From Flavobacteriaceae bacterium (GTDB lineage: Bacteria > Bacteroidota > Bacteroidia > Flavobacteriales > Flavobacteriaceae): 64,000 bases of DNA. Under the pieces are notes generated by a model. The model worked only from the letters and a program-made list of their open reading frames with translations. It did no database searches and was not told the DNA's origin. Location: positions 310,001-374,000 of the forward strand of contig JADGEL010000001.1 in the NCBI GenBank assembly GCA_016744415.1, read 5' to 3'. This document shows, one piece after another, positions 18,775 through 27,469 of the stretch (its first letter is position 1; every line of letters starts with the position of its first letter). A program made the translations under genes and the position numbers.

Positions 18775-19458
18775 TTAAATAGAACTAATAAACCCTTCAA
18801 CCGTTTGAGCATCATCCACCAAAAAATCTCCAATCTTAGTTCTTCTCAACGCTGATAAATGAGCACCTGAGTTCAGTGATTTTCCAAAATCAAACGCTAA
18901 GGAGCGAATATAAGTTCCCTTACTACACGCTACTCTAAAGTCAATGTTTGGCAGGTTTATTTTTGTAATTTCAAATTCTGAAATTGTAACCTTACGTGTT
19001 TTAATTTCAGTGGTTTCTCCTGCTCTTGCTAATTCGTATAATTTTTTCCCATCTTTTTTAATGGCCGAAAATATTGGTGGCTTTTGATCTAGCTCTCCCA
19101 AAAACTGTTTTGTTGTTTCTAGAATCAATTCATTTGTGATGTGATTTGTTGGATAGGTTTTATCAATTTCGGTTTCTAAATCATAACTCGGTGTAGTGCC
19201 TCCAACAGTAATTGTCCCTGTATACTCTTTTTCTTGCGCTTGGTAAGTATCAATCTTTTTTGTGAATTTACCCGTACAAAGTATTAACAATCCTGTAGCT
19301 AGAGGATCTAGTGTACCTGCATGCCCTACTTTTATTTTTTTAATATTAAATTTTTGACGGATTTCCCAACGTAATTTATTGACCACTTGAAATGAAGTCC
19401 AATTCAGTGGTTTATCAATTAACAATACTTGACCATTTTTATAGTCTTCTTCTGTCAT
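18775..19458 (-). CDS. truB: tRNA pseudouridine-55 synthase TruB
   Basis: Converts U55 of the tRNA T-loop to pseudouridine. 227 residues with the catalytic aspartate in [19 protein letters not shown] (Asp near 51), an RNA-binding segment ([20 protein letters not shown]) and the C-terminal [15 protein letters not shown] motif. It lacks the PUA extension of longer TruB proteins, as is usual in Bacteroidetes. It is the last gene of a conserved ftsX-DUF3098-uppP-truB run, 51 bases after uppP. Confidence 0.95.
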   Translation of the reverse strand: MTEEDYKNGQVLLIDKPLNWTSFQVVNKLRWEIRQKFNIKKIKVGHAGTLDPLATGLLILCTGKFTKKIDTYQAQEKEYTGTITVGGTTPSYDLETEIDKTYPTNHITNELILETTKQFLGELDQKPPIFSAIKKDGKKLYELARAGETTEIKTRKVTISEFEITKINLPNIDFRVACSKGTYIRSLAFDFGKSLNSGAHLSALRRTKIGDFLVDDAQTVEGFISSI

Positions 19459-19509
19459 AATTTTTAAATTATTATGGATTCCTATTTTTGCAGGAAAGAC
19501 AAGAATGAT

Positions 19510-20304
19510 TTAACTCAACAATACAAATCCAATAGCAATAGATCCAACAACAGCACAATAAATTGCAAAATAAGATAGCTTACTTTTCTTAACTAATGAT
19601 ATCATCCAAGTACAGGCAAATAATCCTGAGATAAATGCTGCTAAAAACCCAACTGCCAAAACGCCAAATTGAGAATTATCAAACCCAATTTCTCCGCCCA
19701 TAATATCTTTAGCAACCTTTCCTAAAATTAATGGCACTACCATTAAAAATGAAAATTTTGCTGCTCTAGTTCTATCAACTCCCAATAAAACTGCTGAAGA
19801 AATTGTGGCTCCAGATCTAGAAATTCCGGGTAACATAGCTATGGCTTGTGATACACCAATGATAAACGCGTTTCCAAAACTCACATCTTTTCCTGTAAAT
19901 TTTGCCTTATCAGCAAACAATAAAAGTAATGCTGTTACAATCAGCATAAATCCAACTAATAAAATTTGACCTCCAAAAAGTGATGCCAATTCATCTTCAA
20001 AAAAGAAGCCTATAAAAGCTGCTGGAATCATAGAAGCAATAATTTTTAATGAAAATTTTGTCTCCTCATTCCACTTGAATTGAAACAATCCTTTTATGAT
20101 TTCTAAAATCTCTTTTCTAAAAATTACGATGGTACTTAATGCTGTTGCAAAATGTAATACTACTGTAAAAGTTAAACTTTCTTCTGGCAAAGAATGGTCG
20201 CCAAATAATGCTTTGGCTATTTCTAAATGACCGCTAGATGATACTGGTAAAAACTCTGTTAATCCTTGAATAATTCCTAAAATAATGGCTTCTATATAAC
20301 CCAT
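19510..20304 (-). CDS. uppP: Undecaprenyl-diphosphatase UppP (BacA)
   Basis: An inner-membrane enzyme that removes a phosphate from undecaprenyl diphosphate to recycle the lipid carrier for peptidoglycan and surface glycans. 264 residues, about eight transmembrane helices. Both active-site motifs are present: GLTEFLPVSSSGH (residues ~14-26) and LPGISRSGATISS (~157-169). Its ATG overlaps the stop of the upstream DUF3098 gene by one base (TAATG), so translation is coupled. Confidence 0.95.
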   Translation of the reverse strand: MGYIEAIILGIIQGLTEFLPVSSSGHLEIAKALFGDHSLPEESLTFTVVLHFATALSTIVIFRKEILEIIKGLFQFKWNEETKFSLKIIASMIPAAFIGFFFEDELASLFGGQILLVGFMLIVTALLLLFADKAKFTGKDVSFGNAFIIGVSQAIAMLPGISRSGATISSAVLLGVDRTRAAKFSFLMVVPLILGKVAKDIMGGEIGFDNSQFGVLAVGFLAAFISGLFACTWMISLVKKSKLSYFAIYCAVVGSIAIGFVLLS

Positions 20305-20543
20305 TATTTTTTAGGCTTTGCAAGTATTGCATAAATCTCAATGGCAAAACCAATTAAGACCAAAGTAGGTGCTAAACGTATTCTTCTAAAATTATAAATT
20401 TCTTCATTAAAAATAGCTGGATCTTCACTACCACCACCTGACATCAAAATAAATCCGAGGGCAATAAAAGCCAATCCAATTACCATGATGATATAATTTC
20501 TTTTCTCGAAAAGGAAAGGTTCTTTTGGTTCTTTATTCTTCAT
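20304..20543 (-). CDS. DUF3098 small membrane protein
   Basis: 79 residues with two hydrophobic segments (YIIMVIGLAFIALGFILM and PTLVLIGFAIEIYAIL) separated by a loop with SGGGSEDPAIFNEEIYNFRR, typical of the Bacteroidetes DUF3098 family. It lies one base after ftsX and overlaps uppP by one base. The fixed position between ftsX and uppP hints at a role in cell-envelope growth or division, but no function is established. Confidence 0.85.
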   Translation of the reverse strand: MKNKEPKEPFLFEKRNYIIMVIGLAFIALGFILMSGGGSEDPAIFNEEIYNFRRIRLAPTLVLIGFAIEIYAILAKPKK

Positions 20544-20544
20544 A

Positions 20545-21423
20545 TTAATAATATAATTCTTCAGTTTTTAAATTTAAAAAACGATGTGTTGCAAAAAAAG
20601 TACTCAATAATGTGATGATAATTCCTGTCAATAAAATAGCTCCAAATAAAATTCCTAACAGCGCAATATCATCAAACAATTGAAGCTCAGGCAAGTTTTT
20701 ATTGATGTAAAACATTACAACTGCAACTCCTATAATTGCTACGATTGATCCGAAAATTCCGAGTTTTACTCCTTTCCAAATAAATGGTTTGCGAATAAAT
20801 CCTTTTGTTGCTCCTACCATTTGCATGGTTTTAATTGTAAATCGTTTAGAATAGACCGATAATCTGATAGCACTATTAATTAGCACCACTGCAATTAGCA
20901 TAAAAAATCCACTAAAAAGCAAAACCCAAAAACTAATACGCTTAATGTTCTTTGTTAATAAATCAATCAATGGTTTGTCATACGAAACTTCAAATACGCT
21001 TGAATTTTTAGAGAGTTCATTCTCTATTTCTGCCATTTTTTCTGGTGTCACAAAATCTGATTTAACATACACATTTAGTGCATCCTTTAAAGGGTTTTCT
21101 CCTAAGTAGTCAATAAAATCTTCGCCAATATCTTCACTAAATGACTTAGCAGCTTCTTCTTCCGAAATGAATTCTACCTCCTTTGCATACTCTTGATTTT
21201 CTAAAATAGTTTGTAATACAACAATGTCTTCATCGGCAACTCCATCATTCAAAAATATTGTAATAGCAACTTGTTCTTTAAAATGATCAGAAATAGTTTT
21301 TGTTTTTAAAACTAGCAATCCTAATAATCCTAATAAAAATAAGACCAATGCAACACTTACAACCACAGATAGATAAGACGATCGTAATCTACGTTGTTGG
21401 TATTTTTCAAATGCTTTAGACAT
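20545..21423 (-). CDS. ftsX: Cell-division permease FtsX
   Basis: Partner of the FtsE ATPase, which controls peptidoglycan hydrolases at the septum. 292 residues with four transmembrane helices: near 18-38, then after a ~130-residue extracytoplasmic domain three more at the C-terminal end (ISFWVLLFSGFFMLIAVVLI, then LGIFGSIVAIIGVAVVMFYI, then LLGILFGAILLTGIIITLL). The cytoplasmic KTMQMVGATKGFIRKPF motif that couples to FtsE precedes the third helix. First gene of the ftsX-DUF3098-uppP-truB operon; ftsE is not next to it. Confidence 0.93.
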   Translation of the reverse strand: MSKAFEKYQQRRLRSSYLSVVVSVALVLFLLGLLGLLVLKTKTISDHFKEQVAITIFLNDGVADEDIVVLQTILENQEYAKEVEFISEEEAAKSFSEDIGEDFIDYLGENPLKDALNVYVKSDFVTPEKMAEIENELSKNSSVFEVSYDKPLIDLLTKNIKRISFWVLLFSGFFMLIAVVLINSAIRLSVYSKRFTIKTMQMVGATKGFIRKPFIWKGVKLGIFGSIVAIIGVAVVMFYINKNLPELQLFDDIALLGILFGAILLTGIIITLLSTFFATHRFLNLKTEELYY

Positions 21424-21549
21424 ATTTTAGTTTGGAATTTTGTGCAAGATACGAATTGGGTTCGAAATTAAACAATTGAAAAAATCAAAGATTATAAATT
21501 TTAAAAACTTAGTCTCTAACAACTATGAACGATTAACTAACAACTATTA

Positions 21550-21951
21550 TTATTCAATTTCTTGACAAAGTTCTATCAACACTCCATTGGTTGATTTTGG
21601 ATGTAAAAAAGCAACCAACTTATTGTCAGCTCCTTTTTTTGGCATTTCATTTAACACTATAAACCCTTCCAATTTTAATCGTTCAATTTCAGCTATAATA
21701 TCATCTACCGCAAAAGCAATATGATGTACACCTTCTCCCTTTTTATCAATAAACTTTGCAATTGGACTCTCTGCATTTAATGCTTGTAGCAACTCAATCT
21801 TATTTGGACCTACATCAAAAAAAGAAGTAGAAACTCCCTCACTTTCTACGGTTTCCGTTTTATAGTGCGGCTTTCCAAAAAGTTTGGAAAATAATAAATT
21901 AGAGGCTTCTAAATCCTTGACTGCAATACCAATGTGTTCTATTTTTTTCAT
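21550..21951 (-). CDS. mce: Methylmalonyl-CoA epimerase
   Basis: 133 residues, vicinal-oxygen-chelate fold. It interconverts (R)- and (S)-methylmalonyl-CoA in the propionate/succinate route. The metal ligands expected of the family are visible in IEHIGIAV (His6), GVHHIAFAV (His ~88) and VLIELCQE (Glu ~128). Divergent from rbfA with 43 bases between starts. The methylmalonyl-CoA mutase is not in the window. Confidence 0.9.
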   Translation of the reverse strand: MKKIEHIGIAVKDLEASNLLFSKLFGKPHYKTETVESEGVSTSFFDVGPNKIELLQALNAESPIAKFIDKKGEGVHHIAFAVDDIIAEIERLKLEGFIVLNEMPKKGADNKLVAFLHPKSTNGVLIELCQEIE

Positions 21952-21982
21952 GCTAATTCTCTTAACGTTTTCAAATATAGCT

Positions 21983-21990
21983 TACTTTTG
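21983..21990 (+). promoter_or_regulatory. Promoter -7 element abutting the rbfA start
   Basis: TACTTTTG matches TAnnTTTG and ends 4 bases before the ATG at 21995. Transcription would begin at or next to the start codon, so the mRNA may be leaderless. It also shows that the longer upstream reading frame from 21884 is not used. Confidence 0.5.
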
Positions 21991-21994
21991 CAGC

Positions 21995-22387
21995 ATGGAA
22001 ACAAACAGACAGAAAAAAATTGCAGGTGTTTTGCAAAAAGATTTGGTAGATGTATTACAAACTGCTGCACGAGATGGAATGAAAGGGGTGCTTATTTCGG
22101 TGACCAAAGTAAACGTTACAAGTGATTTAGGAGAAGCAAAAGTATATCTCAGTATTTTTCCATCAGATAAAAGAGATGAATTGCTTAAAGGGATTACTTC
22201 TAATACCGCTACTATTCGTCATGAAATGGCACGTCGTACAAAAAATCAGTTGCGAAGAATGCCCAACCTATATTTTTATGGTGATGATTCTTTAGATTAC
22301 ATAGAAGGAATTGAATCTGCTTTAAAAGGTGAAAAAGAAAATCCGATTGAGAATCCAGACATACTTGACAAACGCCAAAAACGATAA
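21995..22387 (+). CDS. rbfA: 30S ribosome-binding factor RbfA
   Basis: A 130-residue KH-like protein needed for late 16S rRNA and 30S maturation. METNRQKKIAGVLQKDLVDV is the typical start, and RHEMARRTKNQLRRMPNLYF is the conserved C-terminal core. An in-frame ATG at 21884 would add a 37-residue hydrophobic extension that overlaps mce, has no counterpart in the family and lies upstream of the promoter, so I start at 21995. The next gene follows after 3 bases. Confidence 0.92.
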   Translation: METNRQKKIAGVLQKDLVDVLQTAARDGMKGVLISVTKVNVTSDLGEAKVYLSIFPSDKRDELLKGITSNTATIRHEMARRTKNQLRRMPNLYFYGDDSLDYIEGIESALKGEKENPIENPDILDKRQKR

Positions 22388-22390
22388 GAG

Positions 22391-23593
22391 TTGAATTTTT
22401 CGCTATACATTGCAAAACGATATTTATTTTCTAAAAGTAGTAATAGCACTATCAATATTGTCACTTTTATAGCAACATTAGGTGTTATAGTTGGCACCAT
22501 GGCTTTGTTTATTGTACTCTCCGGATTTTCAGGATTAAAAACTTTTAGCATAAGCTTTTTAAAAACTTCGGATCCCGATTTCAAGATTACTTCAGTTAAA
22601 GGGAAATCTTTTTTATTTACTGATCTTTTAAAATCTAATCTTGAATCTAAAAAAGGAATTGCTCATTATTCTAAGATTGTTGAAGAACGTGTCTTTTTAG
22701 AACATAAAAACAAAACACATCTTGGAACCATAAAAGGAATTGAAGAAAATTACATTAAAGTAAATAATGTTGATACAGCAATTGTAGTTGGTTTTTGGAT
22801 TAATTTTGAATTTGACAATCAAGTTGTGATTGGAAATAAAATTTCTGATAGGCTCTCAATGGGAATTAATGACTACCTCGAACCTCTTAAAATTTATGTT
22901 CCAAAACCTGGTAGTGGTTATGTGAAAAGTACCAAAAGTGATATTAGTTCTATTTATGTACAATCTGTCGGAATCTTTGCCTTGACCGAAGAAATGGACG
23001 ATAAATATGTGTTTTCTACACTTGCAAAAGCACAAGAGCTGTTAGGTTATAAATCCAATCAAATTAGCGCTATTGAGGTAAAAGTAACCAATATTAATGA
23101 TCGAAGTACAATCATAGAAAACCTTCAAAACAACTTGGGCGATGCGTATAAAATTCAAACTAGAGAGCAACTCAATGCTACTTTTTACAAAATGCTGAAT
23201 ACCGAAAATTTAGCTTCCTATTTAATTTTTACTTTGATATTAATCATTGCCTTGTTCAATGTAATTGGGGCTTTAATTATGATGATTTTTGATAAAAAAA
23301 ATAACTTAAAAACACTCTATAATCTCGGAACAACTGTAAAAGAAATTAGAAAAATCTTTGTGCTACAAGGATTTTTACTCACATTCTTCGGATTAGTCTT
23401 CGGATTAGTTTTAGCAATAGTATTGGTGTTTCTTCAAAAACAGTTTAGTCTGTTTATGATTACACCATCATTGGCATTCCCTGTAGAGTTTCAATTTACA
23501 AATGTAATTGTTGTATTTTTTACGATTCTCATTTTAGGGCTCATTGCTTCAAAAATTGCAAGTAGTAGAATTACAAAAGAAGTAGTAGAGTAG
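22391..23593 (+). CDS. LolC/LolE-like ABC transporter permease (FtsX-like family)
   Basis: 400 residues: one N-terminal transmembrane helix (INIVTFIATLGVIVGTMALF), a large periplasmic MacB-like domain, then three helices at the C-terminus with the FtsX-family cytoplasmic motif (DKKNNLKTLYNLGTTVKEIR). It resembles lipoprotein-releasing permeases, but the ATPase is not adjacent. The start is TTG, 3 bases after rbfA; MNFSLYIAKRYLFSK is the usual flavobacterial beginning, so this start is preferred. The rbfA neighbourhood is typical of flavobacteria. LolC/E function is inferred by family only. Confidence 0.85.
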   Translation: MNFSLYIAKRYLFSKSSNSTINIVTFIATLGVIVGTMALFIVLSGFSGLKTFSISFLKTSDPDFKITSVKGKSFLFTDLLKSNLESKKGIAHYSKIVEERVFLEHKNKTHLGTIKGIEENYIKVNNVDTAIVVGFWINFEFDNQVVIGNKISDRLSMGINDYLEPLKIYVPKPGSGYVKSTKSDISSIYVQSVGIFALTEEMDDKYVFSTLAKAQELLGYKSNQISAIEVKVTNINDRSTIIENLQNNLGDAYKIQTREQLNATFYKMLNTENLASYLIFTLILIIALFNVIGALIMMIFDKKNNLKTLYNLGTTVKEIRKIFVLQGFLLTFFGLVFGLVLAIVLVFLQKQFSLFMITPSLAFPVEFQFTNVIVVFFTILILGLIASKIASSRITKEVVE

Positions 23594-23617
23594 TAATTAT
23601 GAATTTTAAATTATGAG

Positions 23618-23938
23618 TTATAAGTTCCCAAAAGTTAACCAACTCAATATTTCTCCTACAAACATTAACAGGTAGACCCTCCACCAATAAAACAAGAATG
23701 GTTTTTTCTCATAATGAGAATATCTATTATTTCCGTAGATGTTCGAAAATATCATTGACATAAAGCCAATAAAAGACGAAAAAATTAAGATTACTAGAGA
23801 GGCATTAAAACTTCTAAGAAAATCAAATTCATATCTAAAGCATTGAAATGCAAAAGAAAAGATTGAAATAATTACAATTAAAATGCTCTTGCTTTTAAAT
23901 TCAGATGAGAATTTTGCAACTATTTTAGTTACATTCAT
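23618..23938 (-). CDS. Small membrane protein of unknown function
   Basis: 106 residues with two to three hydrophobic helices (ILIVIISIFSFAFQC; SLVILIFSSFIGFMSMIFS; FYWWRVYLLMFVGEILSWL). No family recognised. It sits 28 bases after dusB on the same strand and is flanked on both sides by A/T-rich TAATTAYGAATT-like sequence, seen as TAATTATGAATT before it and in inverted form after it. That suggests an accessory gene inserted between core genes. It could also be an over-called open frame. Confidence 0.5.
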   Translation of the reverse strand: MNVTKIVAKFSSEFKSKSILIVIISIFSFAFQCFRYEFDFLRSFNASLVILIFSSFIGFMSMIFSNIYGNNRYSHYEKKPFLFYWWRVYLLMFVGEILSWLTFGNL

Positions 23939-23966
23939 AATTCTAAACTCCTAATTCGTAATTATT

Positions 23967-24947
23967 TTACCCAAACTTCTGCAACACATCATCTAACACA
24001 TCATACACTTCTTGGGCAGAATCTGAAGTCACCATTTTTAATCTGTAGGGTTTAAAATTTGGAATTCCTTTAAAGTAATTTGTATAATGTCTTCTGGTCT
24101 CCATCACGCCAACTATCTCCACTTCTTTCCACGCAATTTCGAGTTCTAAATGTCTTTTTGCCATGGCAACTCTTTCAGATATCGTTACTTCTGGCAAGTG
24201 TTCACCTGTTTCAAAAAAGTGTTTTATCTGCTTAAAAAACCAGGGGTTGCCAATAGTTGCTCTACCAATCATGGCACCATCCAATCCATAATCATCTCGC
24301 ATAGACTTTGCTTTTTCTGGAGTAGAAATATCGCCATTTCCAAATACAGGAATGTGCATTCTAGAGTTGTTTTTTACTTCAGCAATCGGAGCCCAATCGG
24401 CTTCTCCTTTATACATTTGAGCACGGGTACGCCCATGAATTGCAATAGATTTACAACCTACATCTTGTAGGCGTTCTGCAACCTCAACTATTTTTATTGA
24501 ATCATGATCCCAACCCAAACGCGTTTTAACAGTGATAGGTAAATCGGTATGTTTTACCATGGCCTCAGTTAATGAAACCATCAAGTCAATATCTTTTAAT
24601 ATCCCTGCTCCAGCACCTTTTGAAACTACTTTTTTAACTGGGCATCCAAAGTTAATATCAATAATATCTGGTTTAGATTGCTCAACAATCTCAATAGTTT
24701 TAAGCATAGAATCTAGGTTAGCGCCAAATATTTGGATTCCGACAGGACGCTCTTTTTCGTAGATGTCTAATTTCTTAATTGACTTAGCTGCATCTCGAAT
24801 TAACCCTTCTGATGAAATAAATTCTGTATACACCACATCTGCACCTTGCTCTTTGCACAAAGCTCTAAAGGGTGGGTCACTTACATCTTCCATCGGTGCT
24901 AACAACAACGGAAAGTCTGGCAATTCTATGTTTCCTATTTTTATCAA
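23967..24947 (-). CDS. dusB: tRNA-dihydrouridine synthase (DusB type)
   Basis: An FMN enzyme that reduces uridines in tRNA. 326 residues: TIM barrel with N-terminal PLLLAPMEDVSDPPFRALC, the catalytic cysteine in DINFGCPVKKVVSKGAG (Cys ~101), LPITVKTRLGW, IAIHGRTRAQMY and the FMN phosphate loop GAMIGRATIGNPWFF, followed by the C-terminal helical RNA-binding domain. It starts 3 bases after the M28 peptidase stop, so the two are probably cotranscribed. Confidence 0.93.
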   Translation of the reverse strand: MIKIGNIELPDFPLLLAPMEDVSDPPFRALCKEQGADVVYTEFISSEGLIRDAAKSIKKLDIYEKERPVGIQIFGANLDSMLKTIEIVEQSKPDIIDINFGCPVKKVVSKGAGAGILKDIDLMVSLTEAMVKHTDLPITVKTRLGWDHDSIKIVEVAERLQDVGCKSIAIHGRTRAQMYKGEADWAPIAEVKNNSRMHIPVFGNGDISTPEKAKSMRDDYGLDGAMIGRATIGNPWFFKQIKHFFETGEHLPEVTISERVAMAKRHLELEIAWKEVEIVGVMETRRHYTNYFKGIPNFKPYRLKMVTSDSAQEVYDVLDDVLQKFG

Positions 24948-24950
24948 ACT

Positions 24951-26165
24951 CTAAAAGGTTACTTCTAGTTCAACTTCTTTACCATCACGTATCACAATAA
25001 CTTTGGTGGTTTGTCCTTTTTCAAATTGACCTAACGATTTAACGTAATCCATCATTTCAGCAACATCAATGTCCCCCATCTTTACTACAATGTCTCCTTT
25101 AATAATTCCTGCTTTATGTGCTGGTCTATCATCTGTAACACCATCAATGCGCATTCCTTTTCCATCAAATAAATAATCAGGAATAACACCCAAAGTCACT
25201 TTAAATTTAGATCCTTTTTGTTGTTCGTTCTTCGTTTTAGTAAAGGCTAATTTTCCGTCATCATTCAAATCTGATACTATAGCGAGTACATAATCAGAAA
25301 TTTCTTGCATCCCCTCATAATTCAATAAATTTGAATCATCAGAAGGCTTATGATAATCTTCATGTTGCCCTGTAAACAAATGCAATACAGGTAAATCAGC
25401 TAAATAAAAAGATGTATGATCAGATGGTCCAACTCCTGATTCTTTTAGAACCAAATGGAATTTTTTCTCAGCATTTTTTTCAACAGTCTCTTTAAAAATT
25501 GGAGAGGTCCCGACACCATAAACTGCTAAAGTTTTTTCTGCTTTTAATCGTCCCACCATATCCATATTAATCATATAATTAACCTTAGACAAATCGATAG
25601 TAGTGTTTTTTACAAAATAATTTGAACCTAATAATCCCATTTCTTCTCCAGAAAAAGCCATAAATAAATAATTATTATTTGTATTGATATTTTTCAGTTC
25701 AGCAGCAAGGTTTAACATTATAGCAACACCACTTGCATTATCATCAGCACCATTATGAATTGCTTTTTCGCCTCTATACAAAGACCCCTGTTCACCCCAA
25801 CCTAAATGGTCATAATGCGCTCCGATAACGATGGTGTTTTCTTTCCCATTATCTAAAAAGGCAACAATATTTTTACCTGTAATGGTTGTCTCAGCAACAG
25901 AATCAGTAAATTCTACTTTTGCATGTGGATGTGCTTTTGGCTTAAAGATAAACGGCTGTAAATAGCCTTCTGTTCCTTTTGGAGTATATCCCAATTTTTT
26001 AAATCGTTCTATAATATAATCAGCAGCAAGTTGTTCGCCTTCTGACCCCGTATTTCTTCCTTCTAATTTGTCATCAGCTAAAAAAGTTACATCTGCTTTC
26101 ATTTGATTTTCTTGTGAGTACATAGCATTAGTCACAAAAAAGAGTATTATAAATATTTTTTTCAT
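24951..26165 (-). CDS. Secreted M28-family metallopeptidase with PDZ domain
   Basis: 404 residues with a signal peptide (IFIILFFVTNAMYSQ). The di-zinc aminopeptidase core shows IGAHYDHLGWG, GADDNASGVAIML, FSGEEMGLLGS, MINMDMVGRL and SDHTSFYLADLPVLHL, all expected M28 metal and catalytic sites. A C-terminal PDZ domain (~310-404, GVTDDRPAHKAGIIKGDIVV) probably binds substrate or partner. It acts outside the inner membrane, most likely as an aminopeptidase. The -7 element TATTTTTG lies 27 bases upstream of the start. Confidence 0.92.
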   Translation of the reverse strand: MKKIFIILFFVTNAMYSQENQMKADVTFLADDKLEGRNTGSEGEQLAADYIIERFKKLGYTPKGTEGYLQPFIFKPKAHPHAKVEFTDSVAETTITGKNIVAFLDNGKENTIVIGAHYDHLGWGEQGSLYRGEKAIHNGADDNASGVAIMLNLAAELKNINTNNNYLFMAFSGEEMGLLGSNYFVKNTTIDLSKVNYMINMDMVGRLKAEKTLAVYGVGTSPIFKETVEKNAEKKFHLVLKESGVGPSDHTSFYLADLPVLHLFTGQHEDYHKPSDDSNLLNYEGMQEISDYVLAIVSDLNDDGKLAFTKTKNEQQKGSKFKVTLGVIPDYLFDGKGMRIDGVTDDRPAHKAGIIKGDIVVKMGDIDVAEMMDYVKSLGQFEKGQTTKVIVIRDGKEVELEVTF

Positions 26166-26192
26166 AAGTGAATCTGTTTAATTATTTTTACA

Positions 26193-26200
26193 CAAAAATA
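26193..26200 (-). promoter_or_regulatory. Promoter -7 element of the M28 peptidase-dusB unit
   Basis: Reads TATTTTTG on the minus strand, matching TAnnTTTG, in the 51-base divergent gap. Confidence 0.5.
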
Positions 26201-26216
26201 CTAAATAAATCTACTA

Positions 26217-27326
26217 ATGAGGGTTCTATATATTCTATTAATTTCTTTGCTAATTGTTTCTTGTTCTAACAAAAAATCAACAGATAAAGGTGATGCTACT
26301 TCTGGCGCTACAAAAATAGTTGACAAGATTCATTACCATCCAGAAAAACATTTAAAAAATGTAAAACAACTTACTTTTGGCGGTGATAATGCTGAAGCTT
26401 ATTGGAGCTTTGATGGTACAAAAATCACATTTCAAGCAAATACAAAAGCATGGGGATTAGAATGTGATCAGATTTTTACTATGAATGCTGATGAAGTTTT
26501 AGAAGGCGATAAAATTCCACAAATGATTAGCAATGGCAAAGGAAGAACAACATGTAGCTATTTTTTACCTGGTGATTCTACCATCGTTTATTCTTCAACT
26601 CATTTGGGTGCAGATGCGTGTCCGATTGTACCCAAAAAAGAAGATCACGGTGGTAAATACATTTGGCCAGTTTATGAGACTTTCGATATTTTTGTTGCAG
26701 ATTTAGAAGGAAATATGATTGCGCAATTAACCAATGAAGATGGATATGATGCAGAACCAACGGTATCTCCAAAAGGTGATAAAATTGTGTTTACCTCTAC
26801 ACGCTCTGGCGATTTAGAATTGTACACCATGAATATTGACGGTACTGATGTGCAACAAATTACTCATGAATTAGGGTATGATGGTGGTGCGTTTTTCTCT
26901 CCAGATGGTACTAAAATCTTATTCCGTTCTTCTAGACCAAAAACAGAAACTGAAATTAAAGAATATAAAGATTTGTTAGCTCAAGACTTGGTGATGCCAA
27001 CCAATATGGAATTATATGTATGCAATGTGGATGGAAGTGATTTGAAAAAAATTACAGATTTAGGATCTGCTAATTGGGCTCCATTTTTTCATCCTTCTGG
27101 TGAGAAAATTATTTTCTCGACCAATCATCATAAAGAAAAACACGATGGATTTAATTTATTTATGATAGATATAGATGGTCAAAATTTAGAACAAATCACT
27201 TATGATGCTGTGTTTGATGCATTCCCTATGTTTTCTCCTGATGGTACAAAATTAATTTTCTCATCTAATAGAAATAACCATGGAACACACGACACCAATC
27301 TTTTTATTGCTGAGTGGGTTGAGTAG
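26217..27326 (+). CDS. TolB-like WD40/PD40 beta-propeller lipoprotein
   Basis: 369 residues with a lipoprotein signal (ISLLIVSCSNKK, Cys ~16). The rest is a beta-propeller of PD40 repeats: AEPTVSPKGDKIVFTSTRSG, GAFFSPDGTKILFRSSR, APFFHPSGEKIIFSTN and AFPMFSPDGTKLIFSSNRN. TolB itself is longer and works with Pal; this shorter surface or periplasmic lipoprotein has no pal or tolA neighbour. A peptidase-associated or binding role is only a guess. It diverges from the M28 peptidase, and a terminator lies 88 bases after its stop. Confidence 0.8.
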   Translation: MRVLYILLISLLIVSCSNKKSTDKGDATSGATKIVDKIHYHPEKHLKNVKQLTFGGDNAEAYWSFDGTKITFQANTKAWGLECDQIFTMNADEVLEGDKIPQMISNGKGRTTCSYFLPGDSTIVYSSTHLGADACPIVPKKEDHGGKYIWPVYETFDIFVADLEGNMIAQLTNEDGYDAEPTVSPKGDKIVFTSTRSGDLELYTMNIDGTDVQQITHELGYDGGAFFSPDGTKILFRSSRPKTETEIKEYKDLLAQDLVMPTNMELYVCNVDGSDLKKITDLGSANWAPFFHPSGEKIIFSTNHHKEKHDGFNLFMIDIDGQNLEQITYDAVFDAFPMFSPDGTKLIFSSNRNNHGTHDTNLFIAEWVE

Positions 27327-27331
27327 TTACT

Positions 27332-27363
27332 CGTCATTGCGATGAGTCACGAAGAAGCAATCT
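27332..27363 (+). repeat. REP-like hairpin repeat, copy A
   Basis: A 32-base unit starting CGTCATTGCGA and ending AAGCAATCT, with ATTGC and GCAAT as inverted ends. It matches copy B near 37.77 kb and copy C (inverted) at the right edge of the window. All three lie directly after coding genes. This resembles the short dispersed CGTCATTGCGAGG...GCAATCT repeats known from many bacterial genomes. Confidence 0.7.
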
Positions 27364-27414
27364 GTCTTTTGAAAAAGTAGAAATTATTTTTGTTTACTCG
27401 TTATAATACACAAA

Positions 27415-27444
27415 AAAGGTTAGCGTTTTAAAACACTAACCTTT
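27415..27444 (+). terminator. Hairpin terminator after the TolB-like gene
   Basis: AAAGGTTAG at 27415-27423 and CTAACCTTT at 27436-27444 form a perfect 9-bp stem with A-rich 5' and T-rich 3' flanks. It can also serve the minus strand. Confidence 0.75.
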
Positions 27445-27469
27445 AATTATTTAACTAGACTTATTAATT

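Noticed and set aside
21884-21994. 37-residue hydrophobic extension of RbfA
   Set aside because: It overlaps mce, lies before the promoter and does not occur in the family.
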